Shown: positions 1 through 6,880 of the stretch, one piece after another | Numbering within the stretch: position 1 is the first letter of the stretch | Layout: every line of letters starts with the position of its first letter | NCBI GenBank assembly: GCA_023250775.1 | Contig: JAHFAA010000050.1 | Coordinates: forward strand, 1-13,816 | Source: Bdellovibrionales bacterium | GTDB lineage: Bacteria > Bdellovibrionota > Bacteriovoracia > Bacteriovoracales > Bacteriovoracaceae | Direction: 5' to 3' | Length of the DNA stretch: 13,816 nucleotides | Position numbers and translations under genes: made by a program | Notes under the pieces: generated by a model | What the model was told of the DNA's origin: nothing | The model's input: the letters and a program-made list of their open reading frames with translations, nothing else | Database searches by the model: none

Positions 1-204
1 ACCGGCGGAAGAGATGCAAATTTATGTCCGGCCATTTTGGCCAAAGCATCCATGAGCTGGCGGGTGCCTGTTTCTGAGTCATCCATCATGATGGACCAGT
101 TCAGAGTACTTCAAGGCCGTGGTCTTATCACTCTACCTGATAAGGTCAGGTATACGCATTTTAATTTTTCCATGAGTTCACTTGTCACGAATTTTTATAA
201 CTAG
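1..204 (+). CDS. 3' end of an unidentified protein, cut by the window start
   Basis: Frame 1 stays open from the first base to a TAG at 202-204, giving 67 codons with no start required inside the window. The stop overlaps the AGGAG ribosome binding site (203-207) of the pilin gene. The same stop/Shine-Dalgarno overlap occurs at the xis-int junction, so an operon partner upstream is plausible. The C-terminus reads roughly FRVLQGRGLITLPDKVRYTHF and then a hydrophobic, polar tail. I do not recognise the family. The competing reading is a minus-strand gene starting at 89 and running out of the window; it is open for only 29 codons and lacks a clear ribosome binding site. This could also be non-coding leader DNA. 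Confidence 0.35.
   Translation, partial: TGGRDANLCPAILAKASMSWRVPVSESSIMMDQFRVLQGRGLITLPDKVRYTHFNFSMSSLVTNFYN
134..152. repeat. Perfect 7-bp inverted repeat upstream of the pilin gene
   Basis: TACCTGATAAGGTCAGGTA consists of two perfect 7-bp arms around a 5-bp centre, 62 bp upstream of the VirB2-like start. It could be an operator for the transfer operon. It could also be chance sequence inside the 3' end of the upstream reading frame. No clear -35/-10 pair could be tied to it. Confidence 0.35.
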
Positions 205-213
205 GAGATTTTT

Positions 214-471
214 GTGTACCGTTTTTTAATTCCACTATTCTTAATGCCCGAGCTGGCCCACGCCAACACCGTTATCGGCATTGCCGAGCGATTTCTTACC
301 GATGTGACACGACTAGGAATAGTCGTGTGCTGTATCGGATTTGTGTGGGGTGGTGTTTCACTTGCTAGTGGAAACCCAGACGGAGGAAGAAAGATTACAG
401 GTGCATTAATTGGATTAATCGTCACCGCAGGCGTTATGGCCATAAAACAATTTATACTAGGAATGGTCTAA
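214..471 (+). CDS. VirB2/TrbC-like T4SS pilin subunit
   Basis: A small 85-residue membrane protein with the build of a conjugative pilin. It has a Sec signal peptide ending Ala-His-Ala at residues 15-17, then two hydrophobic segments (about 34-51 and 61-83) joined by a short polar Gly/Asn/Pro/Asp loop. VirB2-family subunits are cleaved and assembled into the extracellular pilus; the mature chain here would be about 68 residues, in the usual range. The start is GTG, chosen because AGGAG (203-207) sits 6 nt upstream. It is the first clear gene of the transfer operon, and its TAA shares one base with the ATG of the VirB3-like gene. The assignment rests on size, topology and position before virB3-virB4, since pilin sequences are poorly conserved. 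Confidence 0.75.
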   Translation: MYRFLIPLFLMPELAHANTVIGIAERFLTDVTRLGIVVCCIGFVWGGVSLASGNPDGGRKITGALIGLIVTAGVMAIKQFILGMV

Positions 472-740
472 TGAGACGCTATTCACAGTTTTTAACTTCC
501 AATCCAACATTTTTAGGATTGAATCCTTACGATCTTTTGGTCATTGGAATTTCCATGCAGTGCTCACTCATTTTTAATTGCTCCGCACTGTTCATCTTTA
601 TTGTCTGCCCTCTACTCATCGTAATCGGCAAAATCATTCAAAAATACTTCGACGTCACGGGATTTCTTCTCGGATTCAGACGAATGGAGACGCTCTCACT
701 CAATGAGTTGCTCAAAAAGCAGCAGGAGACACGCAAATGA
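471..740 (+). CDS. VirB3-like T4SS inner-membrane protein
   Basis: 89 residues, with an N-terminal NPTFLGLNP-type segment (about 11-19) resembling the start of VirB3/TraL proteins. A hydrophobic region at about 21-53 follows, probably one or two membrane passes, and then a basic and polar C-terminal tail. VirB3 is a small inner-membrane partner of the VirB4 ATPase and is needed for pilus assembly. The gene lies between the pilin and virB4 as in most VirB-type operons, overlapping the pilin stop by 1 nt and the virB4 start by 4 nt (ATGA), so the three are probably translationally coupled. The family call depends on position, size and topology more than on strong sequence identity. Confidence 0.7.
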   Translation: MRRYSQFLTSNPTFLGLNPYDLLVIGISMQCSLIFNCSALFIFIVCPLLIVIGKIIQKYFDVTGFLLGFRRMETLSLNELLKKQQETRK

Positions 741-2647
741 CTCCCACCAACTCCCAAAGTATTACACGTGCTCTCTGGTCGGCCGAAGGAAATTCGCTCT
801 CCTCTCTTAAGGGGGAGGAGAGCTTTTTCTTTGAATATCTCCCTCCAGACCTTGAACAATTACCAGAGGCGGAAATTCAGGAAAAGTTTCATGCTCTCGA
901 AAACGATCTACTCACTTCCGATTTTGGCCTTTGGAGCAAAATTTACGCATTAGATGGAAAGTTTTTTATAAACAGTTCCACTGTACCCAAACTGGGTGAG
1001 GCCGAAGTAGTAAGCTGTGATTCTTCACTAGCAATTTTTGTAGGTGAAAACACCTGGGATGAGGTTGATTTTTATGAAGATTACCTGACGTTCAGCGGCC
1101 GGTTTTGGCGAATTTTATCAGTAAAAAGGCCACCAACGGCGCTCTTAGAAACAAGTCTGCACACTCATGCTGACTTTGTTTTGTGCTTTAAACGACACAC
1201 GACCGCGAAGGCACGGATGCTCTTAGATTTTCGTCGCAGAATTCATTTTTCAGGGCTTTTTAAAGGGCTTCGAGACATCAAGAGCGAGAATGCTTTTAAA
1301 GAGGCAGAGGCCACTCTGGAAGGATTGGCCTCTGCGAGCACGGCACTCTTTGATGTTGAACTTTTTTTCATGATAAAGGAAAGGACGAAGCAGGACTTAG
1401 ACGATGCCACCCAGGCCTTTTTGGAAACCATGAAAGGCCTAGATGCTGGTGTTCGCATTGAATCGCGGGCCTTAAGTTATTTTTTTCAAACTCTGGTGCC
1501 GGGTGTGGCCCCAAGCTTTAAGCGAAAACTTCTTATTCCCTCAGATTATCTGACAGGTCTTATCCCTTTTTGTCGTGATCATCTTATGAGCGGCCAGGAT
1601 GAGGGCCTAACATTTAAGGCCCGATCCAAGGCCCGCTTGTTGTTCGATCTCTTTTCGCCTGTGGCCCATAACTACAATGCTCTTATCACGGGATCTTCTG
1701 GTCAGGGTAAATCCATGCTGGCCAACAAAATTTTAAAGTTTGAGATGGAACGTGGAACCAAAGCGCTATGCCTGGACCTGGGGAATTCGTTCAGAAAAAA
1801 CGCCCTTTTTGGCGAGGGCCTTATTTTTTCTGAAAAGTTTAATCCCATGCAATTTAAAAATTCGCGCTACCTAAAAGAATTCGTGATGAGTGTGTTCGAT
1901 GAAAAAATGCCCAAGAAGGAAGAAGGCCGGTTGTTTGAGGTCATCAAAACAGTTCTAAAAAACGATCTTTCTACCTTTGATGAGTTTTTATCTTCCCTTG
2001 AGATTGAGTTTCCCGGCATCTCTCACTATTTTGCAGAAATCAAAGAGTATTTTTCTAATGACGTTCATACCGCACAAAACTTTATCTACAGTGACCTTGG
2101 CAATTATCCCGACAATATCAAAGCTCCCCTAGTCATTTTCTTAATCGAATGTTTCAAAAATATGCCTGGCCGGAAAATCTTTATCTTTGACGAGTGTTGG
2201 AATCTTTTATCAAAAAACGCCGACTATATCGCCGAGTGTTTTCGTACTTTTAGAAAGCACGATGCCTCGGCGGTGGCGCTTTCTCAGAACCTTGACGATT
2301 TTTCAGAAACGCAACTTGGCCGGGTTATTATTCAAAATACCTATTTCAAGTTTTTCTTTAAACAAAATTTGAAACCAAGTGAATTCGTAAGCGAGCATCT
2401 GGCTGCTCAAGTGGCTTCAGTTTATTCCAAGAAAGGCGAGTACAGCGAATTTGTCGTGGCGTCTGAAAACTTTTCAAAGCCAGCACGCTTTTACGCGAAT
2501 CCCTTGGAGTACGAACTATTTACCTCTGACAAACAAGACTTGAATCACTTTGAAAACTATATGAATGAAAAAGGGAGATTTCTCCCCTATCAAACGGCCC
2601 TTATCAACTACACAAAAATCAAACACCCAACCTGGAGTCACACATGA
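737..2647 (+). CDS. virB4: VirB4/TraC-family T4SS ATPase
   Basis: A 636-residue cytoplasmic ATPase that powers pilus assembly and substrate transfer. The first ~250 residues look like the CagE/TrbE/VirB4 N-terminal domain. The C-terminal RecA-like domain has Walker A GSSGQGKS at residues 319-326 and Walker B IFIFDE ending at D485-E486, followed by CWNLL. A later stretch (RTFRKHDASAVALSQNLDDF) matches the family's sensor region with a conserved SQ. The protein is shorter than many VirB4 proteins (roughly 780-830 residues), but both domains seem present. The ATG overlaps the VirB3-like stop in an ATGA, and the gene ends in another ATGA with the VirB5-like gene. This is one of the firmest calls in the window and anchors the neighbouring assignments. 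Confidence 0.95.
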   Translation: MTPTNSQSITRALWSAEGNSLSSLKGEESFFFEYLPPDLEQLPEAEIQEKFHALENDLLTSDFGLWSKIYALDGKFFINSSTVPKLGEAEVVSCDSSLAIFVGENTWDEVDFYEDYLTFSGRFWRILSVKRPPTALLETSLHTHADFVLCFKRHTTAKARMLLDFRRRIHFSGLFKGLRDIKSENAFKEAEATLEGLASASTALFDVELFFMIKERTKQDLDDATQAFLETMKGLDAGVRIESRALSYFFQTLVPGVAPSFKRKLLIPSDYLTGLIPFCRDHLMSGQDEGLTFKARSKARLLFDLFSPVAHNYNALITGSSGQGKSMLANKILKFEMERGTKALCLDLGNSFRKNALFGEGLIFSEKFNPMQFKNSRYLKEFVMSVFDEKMPKKEEGRLFEVIKTVLKNDLSTFDEFLSSLEIEFPGISHYFAEIKEYFSNDVHTAQNFIYSDLGNYPDNIKAPLVIFLIECFKNMPGRKIFIFDECWNLLSKNADYIAECFRTFRKHDASAVALSQNLDDFSETQLGRVIIQNTYFKFFFKQNLKPSEFVSEHLAAQVASVYSKKGEYSEFVVASENFSKPARFYANPLEYELFTSDKQDLNHFENYMNEKGRFLPYQTALINYTKIKHPTWSHT

Positions 2648-3300
2648 AAGCGCTCCTTCTTCTTTTCTTCTGCTTTACGGCCCACGCTCAACTAAATTTC
2701 GGCCAAGATACGGCACTCTTATTTGACTTGGTGACGACAACGGCCAGTCAACTCAATGAATTAGAAAAACTTGTCACCAATGCGGAAAAGTACACCAAGA
2801 AGATGCAGGAATATAACGAACTCATTCAAGATGAGTATTTCCGCGCTGAGCGAGTTATGTATCTTGCAAACCAGCTCACAGCCAAACGTGACATTGAAAA
2901 TTTAGGCGACTTAAACAATGCCATTCGGGAGCTTAAATACTCGCTCTCTGACTTAAAAGACCTTATGCGCGAATACGGCATCATCAAAGATGAAGAGCGC
3001 AAGACCAAGGCCCAGGTCAAAATTGAAAAACGCTTTAATGAGCAACAGGGCAAACAGGCCATCGCCCAGGTCAACAAATCGGTGCAGGCAAGAACTGTCG
3101 GAAGGGCCACTCAGCTCACGGCCCAAAATACGGCGCTCATTTTAGAATCTCAGGTGGGAATGCACAACACCCAGCTAGAAATGTTGGAAAAGCAATCGAC
3201 CACCAATCGTCTCTTGGCAGAACAAATGGAGGAAAAACGCTTAGAACAAATAAAGCGTGAGCAAACCTATGGGCTGAATCGTAAGGGTAAAAGGTTATGA
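2644..3300 (+). CDS. VirB5/TrbJ-like periplasmic T4SS protein
   Basis: 218 residues beginning with a clear signal peptide: a Lys, a Leu/Phe-rich core, and Ala-His-Ala at 13-15 before Gln16. The mature chain is almost entirely charged and helical, with long coiled-coil-like stretches at about 36-120 and 165-210 and many Glu/Lys/Gln residues. VirB5 and TrbJ are periplasmic, alpha-helical proteins thought to sit at the pilus tip or assist pilus assembly, and in many operons their gene follows virB4 and precedes virB6/trbL, as here. It is joined to both neighbours by ATGA overlaps. Because helical secreted proteins can resemble one another by composition, the call rests mainly on topology and gene order. 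Confidence 0.6.
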   Translation: MKALLLLFFCFTAHAQLNFGQDTALLFDLVTTTASQLNELEKLVTNAEKYTKKMQEYNELIQDEYFRAERVMYLANQLTAKRDIENLGDLNNAIRELKYSLSDLKDLMREYGIIKDEERKTKAQVKIEKRFNEQQGKQAIAQVNKSVQARTVGRATQLTAQNTALILESQVGMHNTQLEMLEKQSTTNRLLAEQMEEKRLEQIKREQTYGLNRKGKRL

Positions 3301-4673
3301 AAACTAACCTCATACGCGATATGCTCTTAATTGAAGACCCATCCGTCTTCAAACTCTATACAGAGTTAAACAGCATCGCCAAATATTTTGTGCCATCTCT
3401 ATTTATCCTCGCTGTCATCGGTGCCTTTTTTAGCGACTTCGATATGATGGCACCTGTAAAAAAACTCATCATCGTTGCAGTATTTATGGCCGGTTTTTAT
3501 CAGTTTCATACAGTCGCAGTGAGCACCGCCCTTGAGACGGCATCACTCACTTTGCAAAAAGTGAGTCCGCGAAATCTTTTTGTAAAAAAATGGTATGAAC
3601 CGAAAGTCAGAACCGCCGAGAATATATCTTGGAACTTTTTGGATCGCTTCGCCGTACCGAACTTAAATGATCTTTTGGCCTCAGGGCTTTTTGTTATCTC
3701 AAAAGCTTTTATCTGGCTTCTTAAACTTATTTACTCAACCGTCTATCATTTGACCTATGTCTTTTCAGGCATCACTGCCGTTCTCTATTTTTTGGGATGG
3801 ACGCAAGATGCACTTAAAGGCACCGTGCAGGCCTCAATTTGGTGCATGATTCTACCATTCGTAGTCGTCGCAGTTTTGGCGTTGGTTGGGAATAGTTTTA
3901 CTGAAGGGGCCGAACATGGGGCCCTTGCGGTCTCCAGTATCGACAATCTTATCTGGCTTTTTGGTGTAACCCTTCTTCTGCTCATCACACCATTGATCAC
4001 GTTTGGCATGATAAAGGGCGATGGGGTTCATTCCTTTGGTTCCAAGATGGGGTCAATGGTCGTTAGTTCGGGGATCAAGGCCATGGCATTTTCTCCAATG
4101 CTTGCCGGAGGAATAAAAAATGCAACTTACGGATTGAGTCGAGTTGGTTCAAAAACTCTCATGGAACCATCAATCAAAGAACTTCTACAAAAAGAAAATA
4201 CTCCAGATCAAAGCAAGATGAAACTTCTGGATAAAAAAGGTGGCATTAAAAGTCCATTTAGCACCGGACGAACTCTGGATAAACGTTTGAACGCAGTTGG
4301 GATGACTAAGGATGAAGCTCTGACATTATCGAAAATGCCAGCGGCCCAAGCTCAAAACAATGGTTCAGCTCCAATGTTTAAAAAAGCTTCAAATAGCAAT
4401 TCGGGGAATCGGCCTTCAAAAAGAGAAAAACAATCGTTTCAGTTTGATAAGAAGTATTGGGACAGCATCACTCCTGAGCATCGTGAGGGCATTAAGAAAA
4501 AGTATGGTGTTGATGGAAATAACCTCAGTAAAAACAAAATTCACTATCCTGTAAACTCCGGGAGACCAAGTGTCACTGTTTCTACTCCAGGTAAAATGAC
4601 AGAGGCACCCAAGTCGCGTCCCAACACGCAACAGATAGGCCCTAAGCAAAAGCGAGGTCGCTATGAAGTTTAG
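3297..4673 (+). CDS. VirB6/TrbL-like polytopic T4SS membrane protein
   Basis: 458 residues with about six membrane segments (near 30-46, 55-72, 127-148, 150-167, 182-199 and 217-238). A soluble, Lys/Ser/Asn/Pro-rich tail covers roughly residues 275-458. VirB6/TrbL proteins form part of the inner-membrane channel through which the substrate passes, and hydrophilic C-terminal extensions are known in several members. The gene starts in an ATGA overlap with the VirB5-like gene and ends with an 11-nt overlap into the VirB8/TraE-like gene. The tail has no motif I recognise and changes abruptly from the hydrophobic core. It might be a cytoplasmic or periplasmic partner-binding region. The membrane core and operon position make the family call fairly safe. 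Confidence 0.7.
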   Translation: MKTNLIRDMLLIEDPSVFKLYTELNSIAKYFVPSLFILAVIGAFFSDFDMMAPVKKLIIVAVFMAGFYQFHTVAVSTALETASLTLQKVSPRNLFVKKWYEPKVRTAENISWNFLDRFAVPNLNDLLASGLFVISKAFIWLLKLIYSTVYHLTYVFSGITAVLYFLGWTQDALKGTVQASIWCMILPFVVVAVLALVGNSFTEGAEHGALAVSSIDNLIWLFGVTLLLLITPLITFGMIKGDGVHSFGSKMGSMVVSSGIKAMAFSPMLAGGIKNATYGLSRVGSKTLMEPSIKELLQKENTPDQSKMKLLDKKGGIKSPFSTGRTLDKRLNAVGMTKDEALTLSKMPAAQAQNNGSAPMFKKASNSNSGNRPSKREKQSFQFDKKYWDSITPEHREGIKKKYGVDGNNLSKNKIHYPVNSGRPSVTVSTPGKMTEAPKSRPNTQQIGPKQKRGRYEV

Positions 4674-5115
4674 TGATTTTGAAGCGGCCTTTGTGCGTGA
4701 AAATAGAATTCTTAAGGCCTTTCTATGTGGGGCACTCATTTTATCAGGAATTTCCACCACTCTCGTTCTTATGGGAAAGAGTTATGTGATTTATACAAAC
4801 GGTGCCATTTTTGAAGAACGTCTTTTGGCCGAAGACGTCTGCCGACAAGGTTTTTTATCAGTCGTATCCGGTGAACCAAGCAAGACCATCATTACACCAG
4901 CACTTTTGGCGATTTTGGGTAGAAATTCGATGCCTCTTCCTACGCCGACGCTTTTAAAAGTTGAATCCTTGGAACGTGGTGCCTGCAAGATCATCATGAA
5001 AAGCGAAGACACCTTACATGCTTTCAAAGTCGGACTGATCGAGGGAAACGCCCTCCCATTCTATTACCAAATTCAGCAAATAGACGAAATTAAGATCGAG
5101 GAGAAAGAACTATGA
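4663..5115 (+). CDS. VirB8/TraE-like T4SS assembly protein
   Basis: A 150-residue bitopic protein: a short basic and acidic cytoplasmic N-terminus, one membrane helix at about 17-37, and a periplasmic domain of roughly 110 residues. This is the layout of VirB8 and TraE, which bridge inner-membrane and outer-membrane parts of the channel. It lies between the VirB6-like and VirB9-like genes, where virB8 is expected. It is shorter than a typical VirB8 (about 230 residues) and closer to the TraE size class, so the periplasmic NTF2-like fold may be reduced. The gene overlaps the preceding one by 11 nt and the next by ATGA. The assignment is by topology and location; a general T4SS accessory protein remains possible. 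Confidence 0.45.
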   Translation: MKFSDFEAAFVRENRILKAFLCGALILSGISTTLVLMGKSYVIYTNGAIFEERLLAEDVCRQGFLSVVSGEPSKTIITPALLAILGRNSMPLPTPTLLKVESLERGACKIIMKSEDTLHAFKVGLIEGNALPFYYQIQQIDEIKIEEKEL

Positions 5116-5582
5116 TTTTTTATATTCTCTTTAACCAGATCACGACACTTTTTTTAAGTATGAATCTTTTAACCACGCTCACCTTTGACTCAGAAATTGC
5201 AAGCTATCTCTACGGTGGACCTTCGGAAGATGTGTTTTTTTCTGTCACTAATAATCGGCGGACTTTAGCAATCAAACCAAGTCAAAAAGAGCGGATGTCC
5301 AATCTACTTATCATCACCAGAACTCGAAAATATTATTTTGACCTAAAATACGATGGCACAAATCCTCATCAATTTATCGAGGTCAAGGATGGCGTTATCA
5401 ATCACGCCATGAAGGAACTCGTCACAACAACTGACTATCAAATTTTAGAAGGAGCAAGCTCGATTTTATTTATCAACAAACGTGATGGCCCCGTCACAGT
5501 CAACGGACAAAAGGTCGATAGGACCGACCATTTCTCTAAGGGTGTACCAATCATCTTCGAGGGAAGCCGAATCTTAAACTAG
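5112..5582 (+). CDS. Short VirB9/TraK-like outer-membrane-complex protein
   Basis: 156 residues with a hydrophobic N-terminal export segment (about 3-22). The rest is beta-rich and carries the VirB9/TrbG N-terminal-domain signature: TLAIKP at 51-56, SNLLIITR at 63-70 and YYFDL at 74-78. VirB9 forms part of the outer-membrane core complex with VirB7 and VirB10. Typical VirB9 proteins are about 260-300 residues, so the C-terminal domain that binds VirB7 and surrounds the VirB10 pore seems missing or strongly reduced. The stop is a genuine TAG followed by a new ribosome binding site, with no visible frameshift continuation. GAGGAG (5098-5103) lies 8 nt before the ATG, which overlaps the previous stop. 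Confidence 0.65.
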   Translation: MIFYILFNQITTLFLSMNLLTTLTFDSEIASYLYGGPSEDVFFSVTNNRRTLAIKPSQKERMSNLLIITRTRKYYFDLKYDGTNPHQFIEVKDGVINHAMKELVTTTDYQILEGASSILFINKRDGPVTVNGQKVDRTDHFSKGVPIIFEGSRILN

Positions 5583-5598
5583 GAAACTGGAGGACATA

Positions 5599-6378
5599 AT
5601 GAAGACTTTTGCGATTATTTTAATCGCCCTGGGATTCTCTGTGCAAATTTTGGCGGATGCCCCTGCAAAACCGGCAAAAGAACCACGAATCACCTTGGCC
5701 AGCGGCATTCAAGAAAAGAAGACCGAGGCGGCGGCGAAGAAGGCCACAAGCACCAAGGCATCTGAGCTTTCAGAGATTTTAAGTAATAGTAAAAAGATTA
5801 GGGCCTTGCTTGAAGAAAGAACCAACATGCCAACCATCTGGGAAGGCGATAGCAAAATTTTAACGGGCAAGACCTATAAGGGAATTCTTCAAAACTCCGT
5901 GGTCTCAAGCAATCTGGCATCTCCTGTGCTGGTCCGAGCTCTACCAAATCAAGGCCTACCTTATCCAACCCGTTTTTCCTGTGCAGGCACAACCCAAAAT
6001 AAGCGGGTACTCACACTTTGTAACAAGATGATTTTGCCTGAAAAGGAAGTCGCAATCTCCGCTCAGATTCTAAACACCGATGGTTCAGGAGGGCTTGTTG
6101 GAGAATATGACGACGGCAAGGAAGATTTAATCGCCGGGGCGGTTCTATCCGACTTTGCTCAAGGTATGCTCTCGGCCGCTCAGACGCGATTGACTTCCCC
6201 CATGGGAGAAGTCCGCGACTCGGGGACAAAAAATCAAGTGCTCCAGGGGATGATCAATTCTGGAGGAACCACCTCAGAAATTCTTCTTGATGAAATGAAA
6301 AAGGCCGAACCAGTCGTCACGGTCGCTGCCGGGACAGAAGTCATCATTTATTTTATGGAGGCCGCCAATGCGCTGTAG
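5599..6378 (+). CDS. Short VirB10/TrbI-like outer-membrane channel protein
   Basis: 259 residues. An N-terminal hydrophobic segment (about 4-19, ending ILADAPA) acts as signal peptide or membrane anchor, followed by a short Pro/Ala/Lys linker. From about residue 80 the sequence resembles the VirB10/TrbI C-terminal beta-barrel: ILTGKTYKGILQNSVVSS (87-104), two cysteines at 128 and 141, the AQILNTDGSGGLVGEY block (155-170), and the closing strand TVAAGTEVIIYF (241-252). VirB10 spans from the inner membrane to the outer-membrane pore and senses ATP use by the motor proteins. The cytoplasmic N-terminal tail normal for VirB10 is essentially absent. GGAGGA (5589-5594) is 4 nt before the start, the only non-overlapping junction in this part of the operon. 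Confidence 0.75.
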   Translation: MKTFAIILIALGFSVQILADAPAKPAKEPRITLASGIQEKKTEAAAKKATSTKASELSEILSNSKKIRALLEERTNMPTIWEGDSKILTGKTYKGILQNSVVSSNLASPVLVRALPNQGLPYPTRFSCAGTTQNKRVLTLCNKMILPEKEVAISAQILNTDGSGGLVGEYDDGKEDLIAGAVLSDFAQGMLSAAQTRLTSPMGEVRDSGTKNQVLQGMINSGGTTSEILLDEMKKAEPVVTVAAGTEVIIYFMEAANAL

Positions 6379-6880
6379 AACCTTATGTTTGATTCTCGGT
6401 CTATTTGTCTTCTCGTCGTGTTCATCACTCAAGCGCACGATCCTCACGGCCGGATTCACGGGGGCAGTTATTGGTGGCATGGGAGGGGCAGTCTTCTCAC
6501 CCACACAAAGAGATCGCGATAAAAACGCCTACCTCTTTGGCGTTATAGGCGCGGCCACTGGAGCTGGACTCGCCTACCTCCTGTCTGATGAACACCCCAA
6601 AGACAAACTGCAACCGTCAATGATCATGGACGACCCTCAACCCAAAGAGATTCCTCTTTTTGACTTTTCGCCCGAACTTCAAAACGTAAAACCCGAAGTC
6701 AGTTTTAAACCCGTCAAAAAATATGAAGTCCCACTGGCCACTCTTCCAAAGGAGCTGGAGGGCAAAGTTAAAAAGCAGTTCATCATCGAATATGAGGCGG
6801 AAGCACGCACCATTGAACTCGGCAACCGCACAATCGAAATCAGTCCTTTTAAAGCATGGGAGCACATCTATGAAAAGTAA
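6368..6880 (+). CDS. Glycine-zipper lipoprotein of the T4SS operon
   Basis: 170 residues. The N-terminus is a lipoprotein signal: positive start, hydrophobic core, then Phe-Ser-Ser-Cys with the lipidated Cys at position 18. Two Gly-rich hydrophobic segments follow (GFTGAVIGGMGGAVF at 29-43 and GVIGAATGAGLAYLL at 58-72), a glycine-zipper hairpin able to insert in a membrane. The remaining ~95 residues are polar and periplasmic. In VirB-type channels the lipoprotein partner is VirB7, so this may fill that role with VirB9/VirB10, although it is far longer than VirB7 (about 50 residues) and not recognisably homologous. GGAGG (6357-6361) is 6 nt before the ATG, and the gene overlaps the VirB10-like stop and the VirD4 start by 11 nt each. 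Confidence 0.65.
   Translation: MRCRTLCLILGLFVFSSCSSLKRTILTAGFTGAVIGGMGGAVFSPTQRDRDKNAYLFGVIGAATGAGLAYLLSDEHPKDKLQPSMIMDDPQPKEIPLFDFSPELQNVKPEVSFKPVKKYEVPLATLPKELEGKVKKQFIIEYEAEARTIELGNRTIEISPFKAWEHIYEK

Noticed and set aside
1..89. Minus-strand gene start (MMDDSETGTRQ…) leaving the window
   Set aside because: Plausible residues, but only 29 codons, no clear ribosome binding site, and the opposite strand is open across the entire interval and fits the operon. It cannot be excluded.
6723..6869. N-terminal extension of the VirD4 gene
   Set aside because: It would overlap most of the lipoprotein's C-terminal coding region and adds a basic, low-quality sequence. The ATG at 6870 has a good ribosome binding site and a membrane segment soon after.
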